Shown: positions 46,604-58,635, counted from the first letter of the stretch. The stretch: DNA of 64,000 nt from Marisa cornuarietis (GCA_004794655.1 SMMW01000009.1:1262501-1326500); one strand, 5' to 3'. Notes: a model not told the origin generated them from the sequence alone. Made by a program: numbers and translations.

Positions 46604-47325
46604 AATATCAGAAGCGCACATGAGTCTGTAAGCAACGATGCTAATTTACAAAGACCACCCCGCTACCACACAGATTAAAGCAGTTAGTTTAATTTAGTCT
46701 TCTTGCCTAAAGGTTCCATCCGGCAAACTCTTAACATCGGACCGAGATTCTCCAGGGCTTGGGTGTTGTTTGTGATCTTGGCGTTACCTTTATCCATCTT
46801 TAGCCCAGTATTGCATGTTTGCTGGTCACAAATTTAAATGAAAACCGATAGGAAGAGGCTTACACTTTCGTACACCACGTTAAATCTCGTGATCTAGACT
46901 AGTTCCTGGAATCAAACGTTAAACCAGGAAAACGTTCATGAAAGAAAAGGGAGTGCAGCTCACGCGAAAACACGAATGAAAAGAAAGTTCAAAATGATCA
47001 GAAACATCAGAGAAATGGCGACGCAGAAGAGAAAGTGAAATCTCAAGTACTTCCCCAAAACACAAACATGTGTAAACAAAGGCAAAGGGAGCATAGCCAG
47101 CAGCATATGTAAACAAACAACAGAGAAGTTTCCCTGGTCGTTTATACATCTAATATAAAACATGATGCAGAAAACGATGGTCAATAAACCTAAAGAAAAA
47201 TAGTGCAGCCTCAATATAAATAACAATATTAATACCAAATAATAACCAATGGAAAAATCGAAAACTTGATTATTAAGTCGTGTAATGATTCTGCTGTGTA
47301 GAATACAACAATGGAAGCCAACGCT
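44361..47325. other. Unassigned sequence with simple repeats
   Basis: CA run at 45236-45253, GACT run at 45677-45702, CT then TA run at 46573-46602. The many minus frames at 46919-47331 are AT-rich and without motif. No gene recognised. Confidence 0.5.
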
Positions 47326-47473
47326 TCTCACTCACTCACTCACTCACTCACTCACTCACTCACTCACTCACTCACTCACTCACTCACTCACTCACTCACT
47401 CACTCACTCACTCACTCACTCACTCACTCACTCACTCACTCACGCACTCACGCACGCACGCACGCACGCACTC
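47326..47473. repeat. (TCAC)n array with GCAC end
   Basis: Roughly 30 TCAC units pass into CACG units at 47442-47470. The LTHS repeats encoded in two plus frames are artefacts. Confidence 0.97.
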
Positions 47474-49949
47474 GGAATGGGCTCCTGGCCTACCCAATAA
47501 ACAAGAGAGGAGAGGGGAGGAATAAAGTAAGAAGGTGAGAGAAAGAATGAGACTGGAGCAGTCAGACCACCAAAAAACAAATTCGGACAAGTATTTGATT
47601 AAGTAATGACCGCAAGGGTTTCTTTCTGCTAATACAGTTTGAGCCCTTTTAAAACTTTCGATTGCTTGCCCCTTTATTTCTATCAATCTCTCCATTTTCG
47701 GACATGTCGCGACATCGAACACGCCAGCGAGGTCAGAGCTCTGCTGTAAATCAGAAAAATAAATTATGGGGTTCAAAGGCAGATTGTCATCTACTTATCC
47801 TTACGCCGAAGAAGGACTGTTGCGTGCTGTTCTGCAATTTCCTCTACTGTTCTCTTTTTCTTTTTGAGTGTCATCTCTAAGCCCTTAAGCAATGTCATTC
47901 TAGAAGAACACGATTCAATTCTCTTATCCGGCGAGAACATTAATACCAAGGATATATCCTGGCGGCAATGAAACTCCAAGACGGACGAGCACAGGCATGA
48001 CTTTTGTCCTTCCACTGCGAAAAAAAGTTCGTAGTATCGATTTTATCCTTTTGTTTCTAATAATGTTAACCATTGCTTAACCAGAGCTTCTGATCTTACC
48101 ACCGAAGTCGTGCGATAAATATGTACTCGTCAAGAAGTTCAAGCTTGAGAAAAATTGAAAATGCTCCAGTTAATTTTTTTTTTCTTGACGCCATTTCATT
48201 ATGCGCACAGAATGTTTTACCTGGCTGCAACCTCTGTCTGCATTAAGCTCATTTGTTGCACCGGCTGCTCGACAAAATGGAGATCTTGATAATCTGCCCG
48301 CTGGCCTTTTCCCTGAAGGCTTTTTACTGATTAGACTGATTCATAATTCGGCTTACTTTGCGAGTTAGGAAGGTTAGAAAGAGGAGGTCTAGAAATCTGG
48401 GTTGAGCAAGTTTTAAACCACAGAAGTAAAATTATGCATCACACTTAGCTATCCTTTCCTCTCTTGCCCTGCTCCTTATGAGATGACAGGAATCAAGGTA
48501 AGAAAGATAAAGTAGTAGCTCTTTGTCGGTCTGTCGGTCTGGTCTGGTCTGGTCTGTCTGTTTGTGTGTCTACAAAATAAAGCCAAAGATATGGGAGCAA
48601 TACTTTCCGCCCTTGAAAGGAGGTATCGCTGTGAGTCGAGGAAAGTGAAGAATGGGTAGAATGTTTGTGAATTTTATAAGGACATGACTGACATGACTCG
48701 TTTTGTACAATGGCAGTTCCTTTGCCCTCATGCTGTCTAATAGTAAGCTAAGGGAAGGGAATAACCTAGTAGTCAGAGGAACGGTTCAATACCCATGTGA
48801 TGCAGCGTTCTTTCTTTGATTTACCGAGTTGTGGAATGGATACTTGACTCTGCAAAAGGTTGTGGAAGGCAAGGCAGAGAGAGAGAGAGAGAGAAACGGA
48901 AGAAGGAGACAAAAAAGATGACCACGAGTTACGCGAGGGCTCTAACATCTCCCTCCCTTGATACCCGTAAGGTAAGGAGATTACCTTCATCTTTTTAACA
49001 GCATCCCAAGTTAAATTAGTCCCTCGATCTATGAAGTCTGAGGGAGAAGGGACAGGACAGACAGAGCATCTGGCAGAGATCTCCCCCGTGACCTGTCTCG
49101 AATGGCTCTAACCCTTCTTTGATGTTGGAGGCCTGCTTTTGCGCTGCCTGACCCTCCTTCTGCCTCTTCCAGCCAGTATTGACTAAACTTGAGGTAAAAA
49201 GTTGCAAATACTTTTTAGTTTTCCTCACATTAATTACACTAATAAGGTACGATGACATGACCACACGAAAATCAGCGACTTCGACTGCTGTACTTGTATC
49301 TCTGTCTTGCAACCCATTAAAAGCATTGACAATTTTAAATTTTATTTCCTGGAACGCTCTACTCATTTAACTTCTCAACGAGAAAGGTTATATTTGGCAC
49401 TGTAACTCTGTAAAGACTATAAAAATTTACCTGTCACATTTTCCGTATTTTGCCTCCCTGATCTGGCAGTATTAATTAGATTTTGCGAGCGTGTCCATTT
49501 TTGAACATGCCATTATAGGTTTTAGCTCTGCACAAGTAAGAAAGTTTGAAGGTTCTAGCGAACTGATGGGATTTGTTCAGAAATTATCATCTTCTAATTA
49601 ACTTAACAGTTTTTTTTTATAAAGTTGTATTCTGATAGCTTCTAAGGAAATGAGACAGAATTTGCACAAGAAAACTAAAATGGGTTTCCTCAGAGGTCTT
49701 TCCCCTTTGTGAAGCATTGAAAAGCTAGAGTGTGTTGACCGTATATAGTGAGTGAACGTGTGAAATAGTGAGCATGTGTGTTCATGCACGCTGTTCGAGT
49801 ATAAGTGTTCGTGCTTGAGCGTGGGTGGGTGTGTACAGGTGGGCGTTTAACGTAGACCCCACTTCTTTGAAGACTACCTGTTTTGTGATAATCGCCCCTC
49901 GTCGCCTTTTTTGAACCCGTTAAGGGGTCAGGCACTCATTCAACACTCA
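47474..49949. other. Unassigned sequence
   Basis: GGTCT units at 48533-48556 and a GA run at 48877-48892. A minus frame at 49016-49366 (116 codons) is open, unrecognised. Confidence 0.5.
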
Positions 49950-50040
49950 TTCAACTAGAAAAAAGTAGAGTGCGCCACTCGGGTATCGAACGCGATCGTA
50001 TGTGGGACTTCGGCCTCAAACTATCAATTTCCTGTAATGG
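49925..50040 (-). mobile_element. Possible tRNA-like SINE fragment
   Basis: On the minus strand GCGTTCGATACCCG (about 49979-49992) resembles a B box; an A box is not clear. Downstream the string TTGAATGAGTG occurs twice (49931-49955). Weak call. Confidence 0.3.
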
Positions 50041-50481
50041 TAGGCTCATAAAGTTTACTGTTACCTTCTGAGGTGGCTTTGCCTTACATGCACGGTTATC
50101 ACAATATTCTTTTTCCAGAAACTACTATTTTTAATGCGTTTTATTTGCTTGGTTAATTTTAGCAATTTTGTGGCTAGTTGGATTCAAAATATAGATGTTC
50201 CCGATATGTTATGTCCCTACAAACCCATTCGCAAATTGAAAATATCGTTAAAATGCTTGAAACACATAACCTACAGAACATCATAGTTTAGCCTACCTTA
50301 ATCTTGTTCACAACACTAACACTTTTCTACAGTTAGTACAATTCCTATAACACAAAGCCTTTTTACGATAAAGTGTTAAATATTTAATTAATTGAATACT
50401 GTTCGGAAAATTTCAAAATTTCAAAATTTCAAGCATGCTTTCTACTGAATTCGGATCACCTTTGTATCATCCTAAATTTGT
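50041..50481. other. Unassigned, AT-rich
   Basis: Three TTTCAAAA units at 50409-50432. Nothing else recognised. Confidence 0.5.
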
Positions 50482-50505
50482 AAAAAAAAAAAAAAAAAAA
50501 AAAAA
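50482..50505. repeat. Poly(A) run of 24
   Basis: Directly followed by the tRNA-like segment at 50506-50565; on the minus strand it would be a T run after that segment. Confidence 0.95.
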
Positions 50506-50565
50506 TCCGAACCCGGAAGTCGAACCCTCATCAGTCGGGTACTTTCCATAACCCAGACCAAAAAA
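50506..50565 (-). mobile_element. Possible tRNA-like SINE head
   Basis: The minus strand reads TGGTCTGGGTTATGG (A-box-like), then GAGGGTTCGACTTCC (B-box-like) about 20 bases on. Spacing is short for an intact tRNA head. Weak call. Confidence 0.35.
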
Positions 50566-50984
50566 GACTAAGATAAAATTCTATCACCCTTCTAATAATC
50601 CGACTTTAAAAAAACTCCTCAGGTGCGAGCTGTTTATTGGAATATTTTAACAAAGAACTGTCCATGGCAAGCATATATAGCTAATCTCCCCACGTCAGGC
50701 TTTCGCCTTTTTTGCTCTGCTTTAGCCTTTGCCCTCTTTGTTGACCCTGCGTTTACGAACGTCTGGAAAGTTCGGCAAACTGTTGTCGAAGCAGCATCTG
50801 CGGACTATTGATCCACATCAAAGACGGCACCGCTCTAATATGATTAGGCCGTCATTGTATCCCTTCACCAAGCTACCTTGTCAAAGTTTGCGTGAAATGG
50901 GCAGGAAGCAAACGGATTTTTCCCGTCACAAGACAGAACCCCACCCACTCCTCATCCCCACCTTCATCCCCACCACGACCCCCT
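50566..50984. other. Unassigned sequence
   Basis: Open plus frames at 50623-50986 without motif. Confidence 0.5.
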
Positions 50985-51090
50985 GACCCGCGTCTCCGTG
51001 TCAGAGCCGGCAGCTCATCTGGCGGCGTGACGTGTCAGCTCCGTCTGGTGCCGGCCGCAGCTTTAGCTGGGAGGAGAAGAGGTAAGGGGG
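50985..51090 (+). other. GC-rich stretch ending in a splice-donor-like site
   Basis: The stretch is CpG-rich for this window, contains GCGTGACGTGTCAGC (about 51025-51039), a CRE-half or TGIF-like motif, and ends in GAAGAGGTAAGG (51077-51088), a strong donor consensus. This could be a 5' exon of an unidentified transcript; no downstream exon was found. Confidence 0.2.
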
Positions 51091-51216
51091 AGGGGGGAAA
51101 GGGCTTAGCAGGGAATGAAAGTGTCGTGTGGCCGCCGCACGTGGAACACCATCGTGACAAGCCACTACATCAGCTACAACAGCGGCGGTGTGTGTATGTG
51201 TGGTGGTTGGGAAAGG

Positions 51217-51421
51217 GATGATGATGATGATGGTAAAGGAGTCTGGATGTTGGTCCTCGCGGCTACTCGAGGGGAGACAACTTACCACCACCACCACCAC
51301 CACCACAACCACCACGTGCGTTCAGCAGCAGGAAAATAAATCAGAACTGTTCTTGGTCGCTGTGCTTCTTTCCGTCGTCGTCGTCATCGTCATCCTCCTC
51401 CTCCTCCTCATCATCATCCGG
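51217..51421. repeat. Trinucleotide tracts (GAT, ACC, TCG/TCC/TCA)
   Basis: ATG/GAT at 51219-51234, CCA at 51285-51315, and TCG/TCA/TCC at 51373-51418. A plus frame across them gives poly-Met, poly-Thr and a hydrophobic run that mimics a membrane protein; it is a repeat artefact. Confidence 0.85.
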
Positions 51422-52996
51422 AAAAGAATGCGTGGAATGATCTAAATTCTAGCTTCTGACATAATCGAAGGCCTCAGCGTGCAACACATAGTAATGAAGC
51501 GTTGCCATAACAACCAGCATACTTTTCTGACGTCACAACATTGACCTCTTTTCAAAAGGCAGGTGAAAATTTGGATGTTGAGTGGCTTACAGTTTGCAAC
51601 CTGAACAGATAATGACTCAGATGTGAACAATAAGTACTTTGTAATTAATTAAAACTTATTTAAAAAAAATAAACTTGTACTTCAGCTAGTCTGCAGATGA
51701 TGACTGACTCGCGTCGCAAACAGAAACAACGAGGACACGCTTCAGTTGTTTTTGAAAAAAAACCAAAATATTAAAACTGAAGAGATAAAAATGAATTAAT
51801 CAATATTATATAACTGACGAGGGCAATGCCAAGAAAAGAAACTGAATGACTTTATGCAGGACCATACCAAGGAATTCTTTTTATTTCCGTTGTGATTTTT
51901 CAAACTGAAACCTAATGTAAGATTTCCTTCGGATGGCAGGTTAACCTATATTGCTTGTGAAAAGAACCGATTGAATTTTTGCATGAGTGAATGCAATTCT
52001 GAGAGATGGAAAGCACATTTTGAACAGTGCCATCTTCATCACTGCGGATCCCGCACTCATCGGTAGAGGTTGGGTTCTTTAGTGTCCAGTAAGGATGTCA
52101 AAGGAATGACAAGCCGCTGGCAGGCAGTAATGGCAGGGTTTAAAGGTCCTGGCAAGCACCAGTGGCGTTTCGAATATCGTCTGCACCAGACGAACAAATT
52201 GCCTGTAAAACCGCAACTGATTCTTATCTTTGAAATTTCAGAGATTTGCGTTTATTTGAATGAGGCCGCAAGACAGACTGATGAAAGATGCAAAACCTAA
52301 ATTTCAGGAGGAGGAGGAGGAGATGTGTCGAGGGGACGTCTGAAAACGCGAGGCTGGGACAGCCATCTTGTTTGATTGATAAAGAGAATGCGTTTGATGC
52401 TAAGTAATGAAGAAGTTCGCCAAGTGCAAAAACAAGGCAGTCGCACAAACGAGTTTGTAAAAGCTGTACGTAGATAAACGTGTTTACACGGAAACACTGA
52501 CCCGCCCCCTCCAGTGAATCAATCAGGCAATTTCTCTAATGTGCTTCTGGAGTACACTGTGGTAGCCGACTGGAGAAATCGGGATATAGTCTTCCGCCTG
52601 CTCTATTTATGAAAATAGCCGCGATTTTTCTCTTGCGCAGAATTGCACTGCCATTATCTCAAACGGTTTCGTCAATAAAGTTCTGGCCTCGTGACACTCC
52701 ACCCAAGTTGAGTCAGCCTCTGGTGGATTTAGGTGGTTTATTGTAGCATCTATAGCCACCTGCGAGGGCTGCAGCGCGACTGGTTAGCTGGCCGTTACGA
52801 CTGATAGAAAGAAGATTTAAAGAAGAGGATTAGTCAAGGCGCTTTTGGTCATTGGATATTGTCGTAACATCGAGGGGGTGTACAATAACACAAAACAAAT
52901 ATAAAAATGTCTTTTGTGTTTCGGATTTTTTTAGTAGATGATAACATTGAGTGTATGCATGCGTGGGTAGTGCGTGCGTGGGTGCGCGTGAGTCAA
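51422..52996. other. Unassigned sequence
   Basis: 51437-51480 contains a sequence (CTAAATTCTAGCTTCTGACAT) similar to one at 53546-53566. A GGA run lies at 52307-52322. No gene recognised. Confidence 0.45.
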
Positions 52997-53033
<37 letters not shown>

Positions 53034-53034
53034 A
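52997..53034. repeat. Compound (GT)n(GA)n microsatellite
   Basis: GT units pass directly into GA units. GT/GA junctions of this sort also occur at 18714-18756. Confidence 0.95.
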
Positions 53035-53819
53035 AGTTTCAGGAAGCTACAGAAAATAAAATGCAAACGCAGAACAAATATATGTACGTCCTTTCATCTC
53101 GTAAAAGGTATGTTCACTGGTTATGCTTGAGATGGAGCAGAAAATTTAGCCACTGACTCTGAAGTTAGCAGTAACATGAAGCTAAACGATAAAATATCCG
53201 AGCAAGGTGACTTTAAGCAATGTATTAGCCGCCAAAGACGCATATATAATGGCTCGTTATCTCGACCAAGAGCTTGTGTATGTCACCCTTATAGACTGTG
53301 CATAGAGCATTAAGTCTCGAGAATATCTGCTGTTTTTGACAAAAATTGACTACATTTACTATTTACAGTCCAAAGGATTTTGCTCATTTACCGAGAAAAC
53401 GCGAATTTCAACTACATATGTTTGAGTAAGCTGTAAAGTGTTAAAGGCCAGCCTGAATCAACCCGGAAATTAAGCTCAAAGCTGTGACTAGTTTGTTACG
53501 AAAACTTACGAACTTAAGTTTCTAGAAAGAAAACGTTGACTGACCTAAATTTTTGCTTCTGACATCACTGAAGACCACAGACAAGAGTTTGTTAATAAAA
53601 TGGTTTCCAATCAGCTAACCTACATATTTTACCTCATAAGAAATGAGATCTTGGTCTACTTCCAAAACCCTGGTGAGAACCGCAACGTTCAAATTCCTGT
53701 ACTTCGTGAACAGAACAGAGTTGTTCACTCAGATCTGGAGAATTAGTAACTCTGAATAAATCAAACCTGTCTATTAGAAAGCAATTTTGCAGTCGGGTTA
53801 GCCTTTAAATGCTTTCTTG
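53035..53819. other. Unassigned sequence
   Basis: No gene recognised; contains the partner of the short dispersed repeat seen at 51437-51480. Confidence 0.45.
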
Positions 53820-53905
53820 CAGCGCCGTAGCCAGGACTCATAGGACTCTTTTGTGGTGGGAAGGTGATAACCGCTAGACTGCAAAACCGATCTGGCCCGA
53901 GTCAT
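53820..53905 (-). mobile_element. Possible tRNA-like SINE head
   Basis: The minus strand reads TCTAGCGGTTATCACC, similar to an A box of tRNA-Glu type, followed by GAGTCCTATGAGTCCTGG where a B box would be expected but GGTTC is not present. Weak call. Confidence 0.3.
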
Positions 53906-53959
53906 TGGAAAACTCTAGACCACACAAAAGAACAAGAAGTGAACTACCCAACTGTTTTA

Positions 53960-54375
53960 TTGGTCCCCAGATGTACATTTCCATCTGGCTCCAAGATAAA
54001 GCTCCTAGCATGACGCAAACTGATTCGGCTGATTATCAGCTTCAACAGTAGAAAGTTGGTTTCAACCCCAATATTCTGACACGATTTTGGTCTGACATAG
54101 TTCGGCTGTCACCGGCCAATGTTGATGCCTGATACTGGGGCTTTACTAGAACTGTAGAGTTGATTCAAAATGGACTAATATTGGCATAAAGTTGGATTCA
54201 GACAGGATTCATTACTGGCGAAATATCATTACGATGTTAGCCCATGCTGGCCTAATACAAGGCCCCCTCCAATCTTGGTTCAGTTGTATTCAACTATACT
54301 GGCCCAATATTGAGAGTTCAAAGTCAATTAGCACTAGACCCACATTGGCGAGAACCTGAATCCGTGCAGGATTCA
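53960..54375. repeat. Probable dispersed repeat rich in AATATTGG-like motifs
   Basis: Strings CCCAATATT, ACTAATATTGGC, GGCCAATGTTG, GGCCCAATATTG and CACATTGGCG recur at irregular spacing, and GTTGGATTCAGACAGGATTC has a partner in AATCCGTGCAGGATTC. The pattern suggests an old repeat built from short related pieces. No coding sequence. Confidence 0.45.
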
Positions 54376-55705
54376 AAGTTAGCTAAATAATGATACAATA
54401 TTTTTTTCATCATCTGCATTTTGTTGTTTGAACTCGATCATTTGACCTGCAGTCTTGTGGCTGTTGGGATCACTGCGCATTGAGCGTATCTCTGCGATGC
54501 GGAAACTGGCGCATTATAAAACGACATCATCACCAATGCCGACCAAATATAAGCCTCTAATCTTGATACTATCATTGCTAATATTACCATCTGTAAAATG
54601 AATGACTTTATTTGAGAAAAAAACAAGATTATATAGCACAAGACAAAGCAGTGTCTTGAAATTCAATTACGATTATCACAGGTGAAAATTCTTACCTTAA
54701 TTTCTGTCGGTTATCATGTAAAGAACAATGAAACAGTCTTCCTCATCCAGCCAGTTAGGTAGTAATGGATGGCGACTCTTGTCAGTCCTTCCAGTTTTGA
54801 TTCTCCATATAGTGATGTTATTGGCCTTACCACCAATGCTAAGACTGGAAAGAAAAATTCTCAAAAATCCATAATACTGTAAAGTATTTAAGCTAATCTA
54901 AGTCATTAGAACTTATACAGATTTGAGGAAAATGCAAAAAGCATTGAAGTGAAATACACTTAGCTTTTAAACTGTGTCTTGGGACTTTGAAATGTATATT
55001 TTTGCATGCAAGCCATTGACACATTGACAGAAGCAAAGGCGATTTGCATCAGAACCATCTTTTTCTTAGATCATCTTTCTGAGAAACGAATAATAAACTC
55101 TTAACAAAAGGATAGTAAAAATATACTAAGATTTTATTCTACTTAAGACGAACTATTTACACTTTTGTTGCTAGACATGCCTCATGGAAGGAATTACCTC
55201 AACCCCCCCCCCTTCAGAGCTTAGTGCAACTCAATTATGCAAATGTTGAAAGCAAATGCTGCAATACATATATATATATATATAAATATAACTTTTGAAT
55301 TTGAAGAGCTTTATTTTAGCATTACGCTTTAAATTGAAATATTTAACGAAAATTCAAAGTATCTACCACGGGTCAGTAAACAAATTGTCCCTTAAACACA
55401 CTGCATATCTCATCATGACACAACAGTTTGATACTAGACATCCTCGCTCAGACAAGGAAAAGATTCATTTCACTGGAAAATAGCTTAAAAGACAAAGCAA
55501 GTTAAAAGACAAGATGGGCTTAAATGATCATTTCCGCTCAAAATTTTAGTTACTAAACGATCATTTACTTACAGTCGCATCTAAAACCAGGATTAGAGGC
55601 TATTCAAGTAGCCCCCCATGTTGTGTTACTGAGGGCGTGAGGACTAAGTGTCAGCCTCCTCAGGTGTGTTGTCAAAACGCTGGGGTCCTGGTTTTTTTTT
55701 TTTAG
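54376..55705. other. Unassigned sequence
   Basis: TA run at 55269-55284 and a C9 run at 55205-55213. No gene recognised. The last 20 bases form the acceptor tract of the candidate exon that follows. Confidence 0.45.
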
Positions 55706-55885
55706 AAATCGTGCTCAACAATTTCAAACCAGAGTACAGTGATGAAGAGCTGCGAAAATATGATAATGTTGATGTGACAGTGGATAAGGTTGCATCCAGT
55801 GACAAGGATTTTAAGTATAGCTCCTGTATGCTCCAATATGACAATCGCTATGGAAGAAGTTGCCAACGGTCTCTGTGTGTAAAAG
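55706..55885 (+). CDS. Candidate internal exon of an unrecognised gene
   Basis: A run of T bases ending in TTTAG (55691-55705) is a strong acceptor. The 180 bases after it are open in one frame and end at AAAAG/GTAGAA, a moderate donor. Both boundaries are phase 1, so the exon is symmetric. It encodes about 60 residues, charged and hydrophilic: LNNFKPEYSDEELRKYDNVD, then a DKVASSDKD stretch and CMLQYDNRYGRSCQRSLC. Four cysteines are in the last third. I recognise no family. It may be a chance frame: 60 open codons are common, and no neighbouring exon was found. Confidence 0.3.
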
Positions 55886-57690
55886 GTAGAATAATGCCAT
55901 CGCAAAACTGAGTGAACCTCCTTCAGGGTCGCATACCTCTTGGTTTGACAAGACACGATCGTGGCTTTGCCGGGTAGCACGGGCAAGGCGATTTTCATTA
56001 CTTTTTATTGAAAAGTTCAAGTTTTTTCTTTTCCAAAAATGTATAGGTTTCTTGGTCTAATGTTTATCTCAGAGCAGCAATAATAAAAAACAAACTTCAC
56101 CCACTGTCGTCTTCGCAATCTTCAGTTATAAGCCAGTCATTGTAATGTTATATTTTTATCTTGAACCAAGAGGGCTACGACCGACAACAAAAGGTTTTCT
56201 GGGCAACAGAGTTTGTCCAGATCCTCGTGCACAAACGAAGCCTGTGCTTTGCACGCACCCTGCTTATTCACAGGTATGACTCGGCCAAAGACAAGTCTGT
56301 TCACATCCTTTACGCAAGCTTTGGTTTTCCGTAGATAAAAAGTTTTTCGTGATTCTCGTTCGCTGCAAGCTATAAATCAAGGTGGCATGGCCATCGAAAA
56401 ACTACTAACTGTATCGCAGCACCGCTCGACACTTTTCTCCTCAACTGAGTCCAACGCAAAATTGCGAACACATCTCAGGCATCACTCTACACTTTAACTC
56501 TTTTATTCTGCTTTGTACCTATTCTGAAGTAGAAATGTTTGGCACAAAGAATAACCCGATGGAAAACGGCGCGGCAGGCTGTTACTGATCCCATTTGCTG
56601 GGTCAACATGTCACCAGACTCTTAGCTAACCTGTCTGTCAGTGTGGTAACATGACTTGCCAACTGTCTCTAACTGAGTTAACCAGTGCTAACATTCTACC
56701 AAGTTGGCAACCGTTTAGCGGATCCCCATCCCCTTACTTAATTAAAGGTGTATCGTGTCTATAGTGGCACAAGGCTAGTTTCTTGTATCCAAGATAACCT
56801 TTGCCCAGAGACGTGGGCCCAAGATCCTGTGATATCTGGGAATTTGGACATCAGGGTCCCCGAGTCTGTAAGCCAGTCCCAACCATGAATTTGCACACAT
56901 GCTGGTTGAGAACTGTACATGATGGACGAGAAAAAAATGGCATTTAAGCAACGAGAATCGAAAGAAATGCTGAAATAGGAGGAAACAAAGGGTGCAAAGG
57001 GAGATAATTAGAAACAGGTGTGGAAGACTACATCAGCAACACAAAACGGGAAAACGATATCAGACGTGAAAGAAGCTGAATCTTAGCAGAGGCTACAGCA
57101 GTTACAGTGTAGAGGTGAAATACGTTTTATAGACAGGGATTGGTGACTGGGTGATTAATCGAGTTGTCAAGTATTTTTGCGGTTTGCAAAGGACTCTTCG
57201 TATATATATTCATTTTAATATAAGCAAAAAGTTATAGTTGAAAAGTTAAAAATAACACTTGTAGGAATTTCTTCACCTCTCTTTTAGAAAAAAATTGGCT
57301 AACATGAATGTTGCTGACGATATTTTAATGAACAATGTGATGATAGTGTACATGGCTTGAAACGACTTCCCCAACTCCCAGCAATAGGACCTCACAACCT
57401 CCTCAATGAAACTTTCAAATTGTAGTAGGTGCTAAAGCAGCATTTTAAAAGTGTCACATTTGACATCATCCTGGAATCTACAACAGCCATGGGTTTGGGA
57501 AGAAGGAATATTTTAAAGTAAAAAGAAACATTCAAACTAACACCCAATCATTCATTAGCCAGAAGAAAAAAAAGCTGTATTCTAGCGACTGACCCTTTAT
57601 GAGAATCATGGAGATTTTGAATACAAGTGGAATGAACCGGATTTGTGATGGTAATGTTGGCCAAGATGTAATGAAGGACGCTGCCAGAGA
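55886..57690. other. Unassigned sequence
   Basis: No gene or repeat recognised. Confidence 0.5.
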
Positions 57691-57697
57691 TTGATGG

Positions 57698-57775
57698 TGG
57701 TGCTAGAGGGCGCACACAATGTCTGGCAGAGATGAAGCACGAGCGAACACTACACTGAGTGCGCCCTCATGGAGT
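57698..57775. promoter_or_regulatory. Pair of opposed CTCF-like motifs
   Basis: GTGCTAGAGGGCGCAC (57700-57715) on the plus strand and its near inverse GTGCGCCCTCATGG (57759-57772) face each other. AGRGGGCGC is the core of the bilaterian CTCF site. The motif pair lies in otherwise unremarkable sequence. Occupancy cannot be judged from sequence. Confidence 0.3.
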
Positions 57776-58039
57776 GTAGACACACTGTCCGACGAAAGAT
57801 TAAATATGCCTGGACTCTAACACTGTACACAAAAGGCGATGACTGCGTCCAGTAGTTGAACCACTTCAGGCAGACGACCGGAGTACAACGGTCGCCAACA
57901 GATCGTGTGTTCTTCGCTCCTCATGTTACACATTCCAGAGACTGACGATGTGTCCTCGGCGTCGTCTGATGAAGCTGCCGTGCAGTAGATTAACAGAAGA
58001 GACGGTTCATATTTGATCGCTGTTATTTTATGCTGAGTC
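57776..58039. other. Unassigned, possibly body of the SINE to the right
   Basis: The minus strand continues from the SINE head at 58150 into this stretch; the 3' limit is not visible. Confidence 0.35.
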
Positions 58040-58150
58040 AGCAACTGAGGCTCAATCATGACGAGGTAGTACAGTCCGGGGATTCAATCCAGAGAGAAAA
58101 ATTATGTGCGTCGAGGGTGAGATCCGAACCAGCAATCCATGATTGTTACT
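58030..58150 (-). mobile_element. tRNA-derived SINE head
   Basis: The minus strand reads GTCACCAAGACAGTAACA (A-box region), then GCTGGTTCGGATCTCACC with the B box GGTTCGGATCT about 25 bases later, followed by a body containing GAATCCCCGGACTGTACTACC. The B-box region resembles that of the SINE at 38985-39173 (GGTTCAGATCTCATC), suggesting a related tRNA source. Confidence 0.55.
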
Positions 58151-58503
58151 GTCTTGGTGACAAAGGCTTTTCTGTTGCGTAAACAGTCCCAGCTTGAGAG
58201 GGTTCAGCTTGCTGTCTAATCAATCCGTATGGAGAAAGACAAGCAATAGATTCCAGTGATCAGTCAGTATTGGTTTTGCTTCCTGTGGCAACGATGCAAT
58301 GTGGAACCAATAACAACTAAGGATAATTCACATCGAGCAAAATACTTGTATCAGCAGGTGACATTTCTTTAAAATGGCGATCACTTACAACAAAGAAGCG
58401 ATCGCGAGTTTCACAAGGGGACTAAAGATAGCCACTGTAACAACTGACAAGACAGAATACTGAGTCACCTCCACGAATAGCCATTTAACCACTCATCTGT
58501 CCA
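58151..58503. other. Unassigned sequence
   Basis: Nothing recognised. Confidence 0.5.
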
Positions 58504-58635
58504 GATAGCCAGACAACTGACATGAGAGACAACCGTTTCTCTCCAAGACTGGCTGCTTAAACAGCCACCTATATAGCCAGACAACTGACTAGACACACAC
58601 GTCACATCCACACAGACAGACAGACAGACAGACAG
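58504..58635. repeat. Two-copy 70-bp repeat and (CAGA)n
   Basis: ATAGCCAGACAACTGAC occurs at 58504-58520 and 58574-58590. A CAGA run of five to six units follows at 58612-58635. Confidence 0.8.

Noticed and set aside
47285..47538. THSL repeat protein
   Set aside because: It is the translation of the TCAC array in several frames and has no other coding support.
51188..51445. Small membrane protein with poly-Thr and a hydrophobic segment
   Set aside because: Composition arises from ACC and TCG/TCC trinucleotide runs; no conserved start or family.
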